A stretch of DNA of 64,000 nt. It comes from an uncultured bacterium. GTDB lineage: Bacteria; Myxococcota_A; Bradymonadia; UBA7976; VGTA01. The position numbers were made by a program, and so were the translations under genes. A model generated the notes under the pieces. That model did no database searches and was not told the DNA's origin. It was given only the letters and a program-made list of their open reading frames with translations. The DNA is taken from contig CALSSE010000013.1 in the NCBI GenBank assembly GCA_943788935.1, forward strand, positions 124,001 through 188,000, written 5' to 3'. This document shows positions 17,681-27,157 of this stretch, one piece after another. Position 1 is the stretch's first letter; the number at the start of each line of letters is the position of its first letter.

Positions 17681-18151
17681 AGGAACATAAAGGACGAGCG
17701 ATCTCAAAGGTCAGAGGTGACCCCCTCTAATCGGTATCATCAGACGCCAAAACTAAGAGAGAGCTTAGATATAAAAGTGAGGTCTCTAAGCAAAATCTCT
17801 CTATTGTCTAACAGTCTTATTTTATAACATATATTGAGCCATAAGTACCCTAGATCTATGTGTTGATGTAGTGACCCCATCATCCCATTAATGAGAAGGA
17901 CGCACCGCTTTTGTCACCGCAGTTTACGAAGTCTCTGCTTAGGAGCTTGAAAACAAGTCGCTATTTCATATAAAGGATAACCCTTCTCAAAGAGACATCT
18001 TCTGAGTATAAAAGTGATTGTTTTAAGAGATAGAGAGAAATTAGATAAGGCATAAGATTCTCATATCATCTTCCTTCGTTCTGTGCATAAGTCGTCTTTC
18101 AAAAAACACAACATACTTATTTTCCATGAGTCACCTCATAGTAGAGGGTTG

Positions 18152-18979
18152 ATGGTGTATCAATTTCACATCAATAACATAAGCTCTAGTCTCGGCTCGC
18201 TGCTCATCTCCTGCTTATTACTCACAGGATCATTGGGTATATTTGCTAATGTTTATGCTCAAGACTTACCCGCTGTGCAAAATACTTTCACCGCACCGCC
18301 TAAGCATTTCATAGAGAGAGACAGTGGGGCTTGGTTAGGTCTATACACCACTTATTGGCTAAGCAAAGACTGGGGTTATTACGGCGAATATCATTTACGA
18401 AGAGCAGACTTTGTAAATCGTATGTCCAAGTTATATTTACGCTTTGGAGTTAACTATAAGGTGGACAGTAACCTCCGCCTTACATTTGGTGTAGTGAATC
18501 GTTATACTTGGTCAGATTTCCCCGACTCTGCCCTCGAAGAAACGTATGTCCCTGAGTATCGATTTTGGGAGCAAGCCCTCTTCAGCATGAAGTACTTTGG
18601 ACTAAAGTTTTACCATCAGCTTAGAGTAGAGCAACGTTGGAAGCGGAGCACTAAGATCTCTGACCCTACCTATTACTATTACAACAGATTCAGGTATAAG
18701 CTCCTCGCCTATGGACCGATTTTTGGGCCTTTACTAGAGACAGGTTCACTGTTTTTCTGCTTCTACAACGAAATCTTTATGCAGGCCGGTGAGAAGGTAG
18801 AATATAACTATTACGAAGATAACCGTGCCTATGTTGGACTCGGCTATGGTCTCACTGATAGCGTTCATTTACACATCGGCTATATGAAATCTTTTGGTCA
18901 ACTTGATGCTTTCAGCTTCCGTAACCATGATATTTTCCGCTTAAGTCTTTATCATAAAATGAGCTTATTCAATGACTGA
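18152..18979 (+). CDS. DUF2490-like outer-membrane protein
   Basis: About 276 residues from ATG 18152 (AGAGGG a few bases upstream); the frame extends to a GTG at 18083. The signal peptide SLLISCLLLTGSLGIFANVYA is clear. The mature part is rich in Tyr/Trp/Phe with alternating patterns: WLGLYTTYWLSKDWGYYGEY, then LRLTFGVVNRYTW, HQLRVEQRW, YNRFRYKLLAYGP, CFYNEIFMQ, VHLHIGYMKSFG. The order W-GLY, LE-RW, NRFRY, NE-F matches the DUF2490 family of predicted barrels. Function unknown. It stands alone and downstream of a long intergenic stretch. Confidence 0.7.
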   Translation: MVYQFHINNISSSLGSLLISCLLLTGSLGIFANVYAQDLPAVQNTFTAPPKHFIERDSGAWLGLYTTYWLSKDWGYYGEYHLRRADFVNRMSKLYLRFGVNYKVDSNLRLTFGVVNRYTWSDFPDSALEETYVPEYRFWEQALFSMKYFGLKFYHQLRVEQRWKRSTKISDPTYYYYNRFRYKLLAYGPIFGPLLETGSLFFCFYNEIFMQAGEKVEYNYYEDNRAYVGLGYGLTDSVHLHIGYMKSFGQLDAFSFRNHDIFRLSLYHKMSLFND

Positions 18980-19112
18980 GAGCGCCTCTCTCCACGATTA
19001 AGACTCCACGATTAAGAAAGAGTCCGCTCGTTGATAAAGAGTGCGAGATCGCTGTCAATGCTGAGTAAATCAAGAGTGTAGCGTTCAGCAAGAGTTGAGA
19101 GAGGTCCTAATC

Positions 19113-20870
19113 ATGAAGCAAAGTAGTATAGATCCACGATTTAAAAGGCTCTTTAGTCATCTGCGAGATCACCGTACAGAGCTGTGGTGGGCGAGTTCTC
19201 ATTCGGTGATTAATAAGCTCCTCGACCTCGCTCCCCCCCTGCTGATTGGACTCGCAGTAGACGTCGTAGTCAAACAGAGAGATTCTTATTTAGCGACTTG
19301 GTACCCTGAGCCTCTCTCTCAACTTTATTTCCTCGGAGTATTGACCCTATTAATATGGGGAGGAGAGTCCTTGTTTGAGTACCTCTTCCAGAAGCGCTGG
19401 AGAGAGCTCGCTCAGAGTATTCAGCGATCTCTCAGAGCCGAGGTTTACACCCACATCCATACCCTCAACTCACGGTGGTTCACTCAACAGCAGACCGGAG
19501 ACCTCTTAGCGACGCTCAATGATGACATCAATCAGCTTGAGCGCTTCTTTAATGTGGGCGCGAATCATCTCATTCAGCTGATCACAACCACGCTCACAGT
19601 GAGTTTTGTCTTCTTCTATACAGCGCCAGTAGTCGCGATATGGTCAATGCTCCCTATCCCGATTATCATCTGGGGCTCACTCTGGTTTCAACGAGAGATC
19701 GGTCCGCGCTATATCCTAGTCCGTCAGCGTGCCGCTGACATTAACGCTCAGCTCAGCCACACCTTACGCGGTATGGAAGAGGTGAAGAGCTTCACCGCCG
19801 AGAGACGAGAGATCGATCGACTCGATCGTCTGAGCTCATCTTATGAGGAGGCTAATCGAGCGGCGATCAACCTCAGCGCTGCTTTCACTCCCATGATCAG
19901 GATGGCGATCGTCTTAGGCTTCTTAGCAACGTTGATCTATGGTGGTCACCTCACTCTTGAGGGTGAACTCGCGGTTGGTACTTACAGCGTACTAGTTTTT
20001 TTAACTCAACGCTTGTTGTGGCCTCTCACTCGTTTAGGAGAGACCGTTGACCTCTATCAACGAGCGATGGCAAGCGCCCAGAGAGCCTTTACGCTCTTGG
20101 ACGCTGAGGCCCCTCCTCACAGCGGTACTGAGCGACTTGACTCTACCTCATTAAAGGGAGAGATCGCCTTCCGCGACCTCTCCTTCTCCTATCCGGAACA
20201 AGAGGCGCTATTCAGAGGCTTAAATCTCACATGCCCTCCGGGTAAGATCACCGCCATTGTCGGAGCGACCGGATCGGGAAAGAGCTCATTGATCAAGCTC
20301 ATCTTAGGTTTTGACAGGCCTCTCTCTGGTGACGTATGGATTGATGATCGGCCGCTCGCCGAGCTCGATCTCTCTTCGTGGCGAAGTTGTGTGGGCTTGG
20401 TGAGTCAAGGGGTATATCTGTTTGAAGGGACGCTTATGGACAATATCCGTTATGGTCGTCCCCAAGCGAGCGATGAGGAGGTCTATCGAGTCGCTGAGAT
20501 GGCGGGGGTTTCACTGTTTATCGATCAACTCAGCGCGGGATATCAGACTATGGTTGGTGAAGGAGGGGTAAGACTCAGCGGAGGGGAGCGTCAACGAGTC
20601 TCTATCGCTCGTGCCTTACTTAAAGATCCCGCGGTGCTCATCTTAGATGAGGCGACCAGCGCTATAGACGCCTACACCGAAGCAGAGATTCAAAGATCGC
20701 TCGCAGAATTTTGCGTTGGACGTACAGTTTTAGTGATCGCTCATAGGCTCAATACCATTAGAGGGGCCGATCAGATTTTAGTCCTCGAACATGGTCAAGT
20801 GACCGAGTCCGGTGGTCATGATGAGCTTCTAGAGCGTGGAGGCGCTTACGCTCAACTATGGTCAAGATAA
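19113..20870 (+). CDS. ABC exporter, fused permease and ATPase (MsbA/MDR type)
   Basis: About 585 residues from ATG 19113 (TTG 19095 is the longer alternative). The N-terminal type-1 exporter membrane domain has around six helices (for example VSFVFFYTAPVVAIWSMLP). The nucleotide-binding domain has Walker A GATGSGKSS at about residue 384, a Q-loop region VGLVSQGVYLFEGT, signature LSGGERQRVSIARAL, Walker B VLILDEATSAID and the H-loop VIAHRLNTI. It is a half-transporter expected to homodimerise and export lipids, drugs or peptides. No accessory gene is adjacent, so the substrate is open. Confidence 0.93.
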   Translation: MKQSSIDPRFKRLFSHLRDHRTELWWASSHSVINKLLDLAPPLLIGLAVDVVVKQRDSYLATWYPEPLSQLYFLGVLTLLIWGGESLFEYLFQKRWRELAQSIQRSLRAEVYTHIHTLNSRWFTQQQTGDLLATLNDDINQLERFFNVGANHLIQLITTTLTVSFVFFYTAPVVAIWSMLPIPIIIWGSLWFQREIGPRYILVRQRAADINAQLSHTLRGMEEVKSFTAERREIDRLDRLSSSYEEANRAAINLSAAFTPMIRMAIVLGFLATLIYGGHLTLEGELAVGTYSVLVFLTQRLLWPLTRLGETVDLYQRAMASAQRAFTLLDAEAPPHSGTERLDSTSLKGEIAFRDLSFSYPEQEALFRGLNLTCPPGKITAIVGATGSGKSSLIKLILGFDRPLSGDVWIDDRPLAELDLSSWRSCVGLVSQGVYLFEGTLMDNIRYGRPQASDEEVYRVAEMAGVSLFIDQLSAGYQTMVGEGGVRLSGGERQRVSIARALLKDPAVLILDEATSAIDAYTEAEIQRSLAEFCVGRTVLVIAHRLNTIRGADQILVLEHGQVTESGGHDELLERGGAYAQLWSR

Positions 20871-20906
20871 CTCGCTCTAAGCGATGGGTATGCATCTCAT
20901 CTCAGC

Positions 20907-20978
20907 TCTGTGATATCGAAGAGCCCTGTAACATCGGGGAGACCTGTAACATCGAGAATACCTGTGACATCGAGGTCA
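20907..20978. repeat. 18-bp imperfect tandem repeat, about four copies
   Basis: Units based on CCTGTAACATCGGGGAGA begin at 20925, 20943 and 20961, with a more diverged copy before them. They lie in the 445-bp intergenic region downstream of the ABC exporter gene. Confidence 0.75.
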
Positions 20979-21027
20979 TCATCTGTACCGAAACCTATAG
21001 AGAGAGTGTGACATTCCTAGCTTAAGT

Positions 21028-21153
21028 GAGAGGTTTATTCACCACACAGAGAGGTTTATTCACCACACAGAGAGGTTTATTCACCACACAGAGAGGTTTA
21101 TTCACCACACAGAGAGGTTTATTTACCACACAGAGAGGTTTATTTACCACAGA
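21028..21153. repeat. 21-bp tandem repeat, six copies
   Basis: Six units of GAGAGGTTTATTCACCACACA; the last two carry T for C in TTTATTTACC. The array is bracketed by a short direct repeat, GAGTGTGACA, just before (about 21004) and just after (about 21154). Since 21 is divisible by three the array is open in several frames on both strands, but no ribosome binding site or protein-like sequence supports a gene. Confidence 0.92.
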
Positions 21154-21315
21154 GTGTGACAGATATGGGCTAAATACAGAGTGGCATAGGTCTTGCTTTG
21201 TTTTTAACACATTCATCGGTAAGTCATCGGGTTATGGTTACGCTTAGTGATCTAAACTTCTAAATCACGAATCATTATGACAGACAGCGACAGTCGCTGA
21301 GAACAGAGAGAGATC

Positions 21316-22323
21316 ATGAGCATCAAGCGTCATCTAATCTTATCAAGCTCTCCCCTGCTTAAACGACTCTCATCTGCTCTATTGACCGTCTGCTGCCTCA
21401 CTTCATTGGTCATTGCCCCCTCATGCGCTGATCAAGTAGACCTGATCGATGAAGAGAGCCAGCGCTTTCTAGAGGGTGATGACTATCCACCGACCCCTCT
21501 AGAGGGTGACCGCTTGCTCTTGGAGAAGGCGGATGTCATCGTCCTCCCCACGATCTCTATTTCTGTATATGTGATCGGCGCTATCGCTGCCTATGTCAGC
21601 GGGATCTTGATCTATGAGAGTCTCCCCGATGAGGGAATGGACCTCTGGGACAGCGCTTGGAGTGGATCTCATATGAGCGACTATCACTATCTCACCGAAG
21701 ATGCCATCGACTTAGAGTCAGAGGTGACCGCCCAAGCAGAGCAGCTCAACCGCGCACTCTCCGAGTTCGCTTACCGAACCACCGATACGCCTCTTCCTGG
21801 TATTACCGGCGAGATGTATATCACCTTCCTCAACGCTTATGCCTCTGCTAACGCTTCAAGTCATGGCATTAGTCTTGAAGAGATGAGAGAGAACCTCGAG
21901 GGTCGACTTAAGCCACTAGCAGAGGCACCTAGAGACTTCCTCAACTCGCTACGTATCGCCTCTAGTCGTAGCCGAACTTTAAATAGCTCCGCAGGTTTAT
22001 GTGTCAAAGCGCGCGTAGACGACAAAGAGGGAGCTCCTTTTATAGGTCGCGCTAAAGCTAAGGGCCCTGAAGATGTGATTCGGGCAACGATCTTAGCCAG
22101 CCTAAAGGCCACTGCTCGATGCGGTGTGTACCATGAAGAGGTCATGTCACAAGTTCGAAAGTATGCAGAGGTACAAGGAGAATTCCGCATCGTTGATCAG
22201 CTGTTCTATCACCTCTTTGTGACCGGACAAGTGATCTATAGCTATGCCGGTCAGTGCCAACTCCCTCCTCAAGTAGAAGTACTTGAAGGACAAGAGAGCT
22301 GCGCTGACAGCGGTTGGCTATAA
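21316..22323 (+). CDS. Lipoprotein of unknown function with one membrane segment
   Basis: 335 residues from ATG 21316, preceded by a purine-rich GAGAGAGA. The signal peptide ends in a lipobox-like IAPSC. After an acidic linker, a Gly/Ala-rich hydrophobic stretch (ISVYVIGAIAAYVSGILIY, about residues 75-95) could insert in the membrane. The rest is soluble and helical, with Cys near the C-terminus (CGVYHEE, CQLPPQ, ESCAD). I do not recognise a family. It has its own promoter region downstream of the tandem repeats. Confidence 0.6.
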   Translation: MSIKRHLILSSSPLLKRLSSALLTVCCLTSLVIAPSCADQVDLIDEESQRFLEGDDYPPTPLEGDRLLLEKADVIVLPTISISVYVIGAIAAYVSGILIYESLPDEGMDLWDSAWSGSHMSDYHYLTEDAIDLESEVTAQAEQLNRALSEFAYRTTDTPLPGITGEMYITFLNAYASANASSHGISLEEMRENLEGRLKPLAEAPRDFLNSLRIASSRSRTLNSSAGLCVKARVDDKEGAPFIGRAKAKGPEDVIRATILASLKATARCGVYHEEVMSQVRKYAEVQGEFRIVDQLFYHLFVTGQVIYSYAGQCQLPPQVEVLEGQESCADSGWL

Positions 22324-22408
22324 TACATAGAGACCTCGAACTTCTCCAAGCGGCCTGTATACTCGTGCCTCTCTCCTCATGTCTCTCTCCTTCATTCTGT
22401 AAGATCGC

Positions 22409-25011
22409 TTAAGGACAGGCCTCCTCTATGAACGACAAGAGGTAAGAGCCGCTCTCCTCCCCATCGACGAAGAGATAAACCGTCTCACCCTCTTGAACAT
22501 CTAAAGAGATAGAGTCACTGCTCTCTTCGTCCTCCACGCACCCCAGCTCACTCGTAGTGAGGGAACATGTCGCCCGAGCATAGAGGCGGGCATCAAAATT
22601 AGCGAACTCAAGCCTCGCGCAGAGAGCGCCACTGCTGTTCGCAGTGAAGGCGTGAGCGACTTCGGTAGATGAGCCACCACAACTCCCCTCTTCGCCACTA
22701 GGAGCCCCAGTGTGTCTCCAAGGTAGGGGCTCTCCTCAAGAACGATCAGCGCACTCTCATCACAGGCGAGCGCTCCAATCGGCGTGAGACAGCTCAATTC
22801 CTCAGAGCAAGCGGGGTCATCACAATCGGCGAGTCCATTCCCATCTTCATCGCCCTCACGATCACAGCGCTCAGGGTAAGTCGGTAACGGACACTCGCCC
22901 ACGCTCATATCAAGGGTGTACTCACCACTCCCATTATAGCTATCCACATATAGGTAATAGGTGACGTCAGCCTCAGCGTTTAAGGAGAGCGCGGCGTCAA
23001 GCCCTATATAATCATCATTACAGGCGACCTCGCTCTCTGGTTCTTCACAATCTGTACGTACATATAATACTGGATCAACGCCGACCCCCTGAGCGCTCAA
23101 GCAGATGGGACTATCTCCTGCGATACTGAAGGTATAGACCTCCTCTGCTCCTCCCCCTCCACAGCTCCCCCTCACCTCTGAGGGTCGGTTAGGGAGTTGA
23201 CCGCTCACCTCTCCTAAGCGAGAGAGGGGGATCAGTTCATTATCAAAGCAGGCGGCTGGTGGAGCGCACTCGGGTAGATCTACACATGCAGGGTCATCAC
23301 AGTCCTCAAGCCCATTACCGTCTTCATCTCCGGGTAGAGAGCAGCGCTCATTATCAGCGATACACGGTCCCTCGTTGATGGTCAGCGTGTAATCCCCCCC
23401 CTCATCTCTAAAGCTATCAAGGATAATAAAGTATTCTATCCCCATTTCTCCTCTTAATGAGAGCGTCGCCGCAATATTATTAAAGTCATCATTACAACCC
23501 AGCTCGGAGTCCGGCTGAAAACATTGAGATCGGACATAAAGTACAGTGTCATATTCAGATCCCGCGCTGGTGACACAGTAATCTCCATCATCGGGAGCGA
23601 TGAAGCGATATACGACCTCCGGTCCATTCCCTGCGCAGCGTCCTCTTAAGTCCATGGGTGCTCCCATGCTCGATCCACTCACCACCTCTCCTAGTGAGAG
23701 ATCCCTCATCATGTCTAACTCACAGGCGGAGGGAATGTCAGTGAGGCATGACTCAGCGAAACGACAATCAAAGTCTTCACACCCCTCTCGTCCATCGAAA
23801 TCTTCATCCCCTTCTTGGTCACAGATCTCTTCGGGCGCTGGAGGACACTCCCCCTCAGAGATCATTAAAGTGTATTCCCCCTCATGACGATAGCCATCGA
23901 CGATCACATAGTATGAGTTGATAGCCCGCCCCTCAACGGTGAGCGCGGCTCGGGTATGAACATAATCATCATTACACGCCATCTCGCTCTGCGGATCAGC
24001 GCATGTTTTACGAACATGAAGGAGAGTGTCAAAGAGAGAGCCCTGAGTGCTTACGCAGAAGGGGCCATCAACCGGAGGGGTGAAGCGGTATATCTGCTCA
24101 CCTGAGGCTTGGCCACCACAAGACCCATGGATCTCATCAGTGGCACCTTCTGTATTCCCCGTGACGCTCCCCCATTCATTCAACTCGAGCAACGCCTCCT
24201 CTTCACACGTCACAGGGGCTATGGGTTGAGCGCATTGAGGTTCATTGAGACAAGCGCGATCGTCACACTCTGACAAACCGTTCTCATTCTCATCTCCCTC
24301 ACTCGCGCAATCCTCTTGGGGGCGAGCAGGACTCTCCTCTTCACAAGAGCCTCTTTTGACGACCACGCTAATCTCTCCGACGCCCTCTCGGCGAAAGTGG
24401 TCTACCACGAGAAAATAGCGATCGCTAGCCTCTAGACCTATGGTGAGCGCCGCTTGCATTCCCTCCTGGTCATCATTGCAGGAGACCTCACTCTCGGCGT
24501 CATCACACTCTCGGCGAAGATAGAGAACGGTGTCCCCCTCAGAGCCCACTGTAGTGATACAGTAGCTCCCATCCTCGGGGGGACTGAAGCGAAATATCGC
24601 CTCCGGCCCCTCTCCGCCACATGAACCTCGCTCTCTATCGTTTGTCGGGTTAACTGCGCCGGTATAGGTCTCGGCTAACTCAAGATCAATGACCTGATCA
24701 TCTTGACAAGCAGGGTTAATGAGACAGCGAGGATCTTCGCTACACAAGGGATCATCACAGTCCACTTGATCTGAGCTTATGTCGCACTCTAGCGGCTGAC
24801 CCAGATCACACGTCTCATCGCCAACGCAGAGATCATTGACCTCATCACTCTCCATATCTACTAGAGATGGCTGATCAACCTCTCCCATGTCCTCACTCTC
24901 CTGCCCCTCACTATTTGGCGAGCCTCCGCTCTCTCCTCCTTCGATGCATCCAATATTAAACACTAGAGTGAGCGAGCTTAGTGAGATCAAAGATAGCGTG
25001 AATTGTTTCAT
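22409..25011 (-). pseudogene. Repeat lipoprotein (five PPC-like/Cys-Asp repeats) with an internal frameshift
   Basis: From 25011 the frame encodes a signal peptide with lipobox FNIGC, an acidic Glu/Asp-rich linker, then about 150-residue repeats. Each repeat contains RGSCGG, a YRF or AFTA beta segment, DTVLYVR, CNDD, a YF..VD strand and a closing Cys/Asp motif such as GDEDGNGLADCDDPAC. Five repeats start near residues 95, 260, 425, 590 and 750. The frame as sequenced stops at 22501, but its last 40 residues are not repeat-like. Dropping two bases at the ACACAC tract near 22712-22719 (or adding one) restores the fifth repeat (GSCGGSSTEVAHAF..., LYARATC, ELGCVEDEE, VYLFVDGEESGSYLLSF) to a TAA at 22409-22411. 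The total length then becomes divisible by three. The loss is either a real slippage mutation or a sequencing indel. Function unknown; probably a surface binding protein. Confidence 0.85.
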
Positions 25012-25147
25012 TAGGAGCGTCTTCCCTGTTAGTTCAGAAGATCTCTCAAACTCAGAAGACCCTCATGTTTGATAAGAGCTTAGCAGGTTCTTTAGCGAAT
25101 AACATGACCTCTGTAACCACAGACCAAGGGCGCTTATTACACGATGA

Positions 25148-25924
25148 TCAGAAAACTCCAAAAGTCGAAGAGAACAGCTCATCATAGTAAATGACGCTTA
25201 AAAAGAAGAAGAGTGTCGCCTCAAGATCAACCTCAGAGAGTGACGGCTTGGTCAACAATCGAAAGGGGAGATTAACTTGAATAGCGGTCAAGAGGTCTGA
25301 GTCTCGTGAGATACGATATCCATAAGGGGATCTCCTCTTCATATTCCAATTCTGAACGGTATGAATCGAGCTGATTTGGTATGTCTCTTCTTGGTATGTA
25401 AACGACCGATTTAGAGTTTTCTCTTTATATCCTCTATCGATTGAGATCTGTCCAATCGCCTTATTGTTGGACTGAGCCTCACACCTCATAGAGGTCTTAA
25501 GCACCTTCTCATTACCGACACTGCTGTTCGCGCTGAGGTGAAGCTCCTCCCCTGTTTTCTCTCGCCCGATGATGCAATGAACGATGACCGATGGCTTATC
25601 CTTTTGATCGATCTGAAAGGAGTACTGTTCGACCTCATCGGAAGATGTCAACGAGACATTTAAGACACCACTTAAGTTGACCCTGACCGCCTCGGAACTC
25701 TCTTTAGCGGTCAATAACCGGGTCTTAATCCCGCCTATATTGATTTGAACCTTGCCCTCTTTGTTTCCGAGGAAGCTAGCCTTACGATTCACCTCAACCG
25801 GGATCACGATCGCGTTGGTTTTGAAAGAGGAGGGGACAGTAATATGTAAAGATGAACATCCCACGAGTGCAGAACAGGTCAATAGAAATGCTAAAGTGCT
25901 ATAGTGAATGTATGTTTTAATCAC
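25148..25924 (-). CDS. Lipoprotein of unknown function
   Basis: 258 residues with a clear lipoprotein signal (FLLTCSALVGC followed by SS). The mature part has beta-strand patterns without membrane helices; two Cys (VHCIIG, MRCEAQ) could form a disulfide. It ends in a hydrophobic, aromatic tail (FFFLSVIYYDELF). No family recognised. Flanked by AT-rich intergenic DNA on the upstream side, consistent with its own promoter. Confidence 0.6.
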   Translation of the reverse strand: MIKTYIHYSTLAFLLTCSALVGCSSLHITVPSSFKTNAIVIPVEVNRKASFLGNKEGKVQINIGGIKTRLLTAKESSEAVRVNLSGVLNVSLTSSDEVEQYSFQIDQKDKPSVIVHCIIGREKTGEELHLSANSSVGNEKVLKTSMRCEAQSNNKAIGQISIDRGYKEKTLNRSFTYQEETYQISSIHTVQNWNMKRRSPYGYRISRDSDLLTAIQVNLPFRLLTKPSLSEVDLEATLFFFLSVIYYDELFSSTFGVF

Positions 25925-26071
25925 GCTATGATTCTCCTATCTTGAGATAACTTACTTAGTTTATAAACATAGATCTTATAAAAAACTAAAAATTCAAAGA
26001 TCTTCAACTTACTATAGATAGATAGATCGAGACTCTGCGACCATCACTCACCACAGAGAGACGAGGTTATC

Positions 26072-27076
26072 GTGACCCCTCCCTTAGTTCTCCACAAAGA
26101 TATCTCCTTCAATGATCGAGCGAGCAAGGCGATCGGTGCTCCACTAACTCGGTCAACGCTAACTACCTTACAAGTTAACCTTGGAAAACGATGTAACATG
26201 GCCTGCTTACACTGCCATGTTGAGGCCGGCCCTAAACGAACAGAAGAGATGTCTGTTGAGCATATCGATGACATCCTTGAGCTCCTCAGTCTCTCTCCTC
26301 AGATCTCTACCCTTGATGTGACCGGTGGAGCGCCCGAGCTTCACCCTCATTTTAAGCGACTCGTCAGCGGGGCTCGAGATCTCGGTCGACGCGTCATTGA
26401 TCGCTGTAACCTGAGCATACTCCTTGAGCCTGGTCAGGAAGATCTAGCACATTTCCTCGCAGAACAAAGGGTAGAGGTGGTCGCCAGTCTCCCCTGTTAT
26501 CTCGAGGCTAACGTAGAGCGTCAGCGCGGAAAAGGGAGTTTTTCGAAGAGCGTAGAGGGCCTACTCATCCTTAATGCTCTCGGTTATGGACTCCCTGAGA
26601 GCGGGCTCATCTTGAACTTAGTGTATAACCCTACCGGCCCCTCACTTCCTCCTCCTCAACCGGCCTTAGAAGAGGCCTATCATCAACAGCTTAAGACTCG
26701 ATTTGGTATTGAGTTTAACTATTTATTCACCATCACTAATATGCCAATCAAGCGTTTCCAAACTCAGCTTCAACACAACGGCGAACTAGAGCGCTACCAA
26801 GCACTGCTCATCGACCACTTTAATAGCGCGACTCTAGAGGGGTTGATGTGTCGTGAACTGTTAAGCGTGAGTTGGGATGGGCGCCTCTATGACTGTGATT
26901 TCAACCAGATGCTTGAACTCCCTCTGGGCGCAGCTCCGCAGAATTTATCAGCGCTACTCGAGTTAGCGAGGTCGCAATCCCTTCAGCATATAGAGGGAGC
27001 TAAGATTCATACCGCTTCTCATTGCTTTGGATGTACCGCAGGGGCGGGTTCTAGTTGTGGTGGAGCGCTCAGCTAG
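26072..27076 (+). CDS. arsS: ArsS-like radical SAM protein (arsenosugar biosynthesis family)
   Basis: 334 residues from GTG 26072 with ACGAGG seven bases upstream. The radical SAM CxxxCxxC motif is CNMACLHC at about residue 39, followed by the glycine-rich DVTGGAPELHP. The C-terminus carries the family signature HCFGCTAGAGSSCGGAL; in related proteins the last Cys can be selenocysteine, here it is an ordinary Cys codon. Family members (with DUF3641 C-terminal region) are annotated as the arsenosugar biosynthesis radical SAM enzyme that links an adenosyl group to methylated arsenic. No arsM or other ars gene is adjacent, so the substrate role rests on homology. Residues between carry the SPASM-like Cys (MCREL, YDCDF). 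Confidence 0.88.
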   Translation: MTPPLVLHKDISFNDRASKAIGAPLTRSTLTTLQVNLGKRCNMACLHCHVEAGPKRTEEMSVEHIDDILELLSLSPQISTLDVTGGAPELHPHFKRLVSGARDLGRRVIDRCNLSILLEPGQEDLAHFLAEQRVEVVASLPCYLEANVERQRGKGSFSKSVEGLLILNALGYGLPESGLILNLVYNPTGPSLPPPQPALEEAYHQQLKTRFGIEFNYLFTITNMPIKRFQTQLQHNGELERYQALLIDHFNSATLEGLMCRELLSVSWDGRLYDCDFNQMLELPLGAAPQNLSALLELARSQSLQHIEGAKIHTASHCFGCTAGAGSSCGGALS

Positions 27077-27157
27077 CTTCTCCACATCATCACCGGCGAA
27101 TACCCGCATCTCTAGATAAGATAAAACGAGACTCGATAAAACGAGGTGAACTAAACA

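Noticed and set aside
21028..21153. CRISPR-like array
   Set aside because: The 21-bp units are contiguous with no unique spacers and no cas genes are near, so it is an ordinary tandem repeat.
21022..21247. ORFs on both strands made of the 21-bp repeat
   Set aside because: Openness follows from a repeat unit divisible by three; there is no start signal or protein-like sequence outside the repeat.
26072..27076. Selenoprotein version of ArsS
   Set aside because: The position that is selenocysteine in some relatives is a normal Cys codon here and no in-frame TGA occurs.
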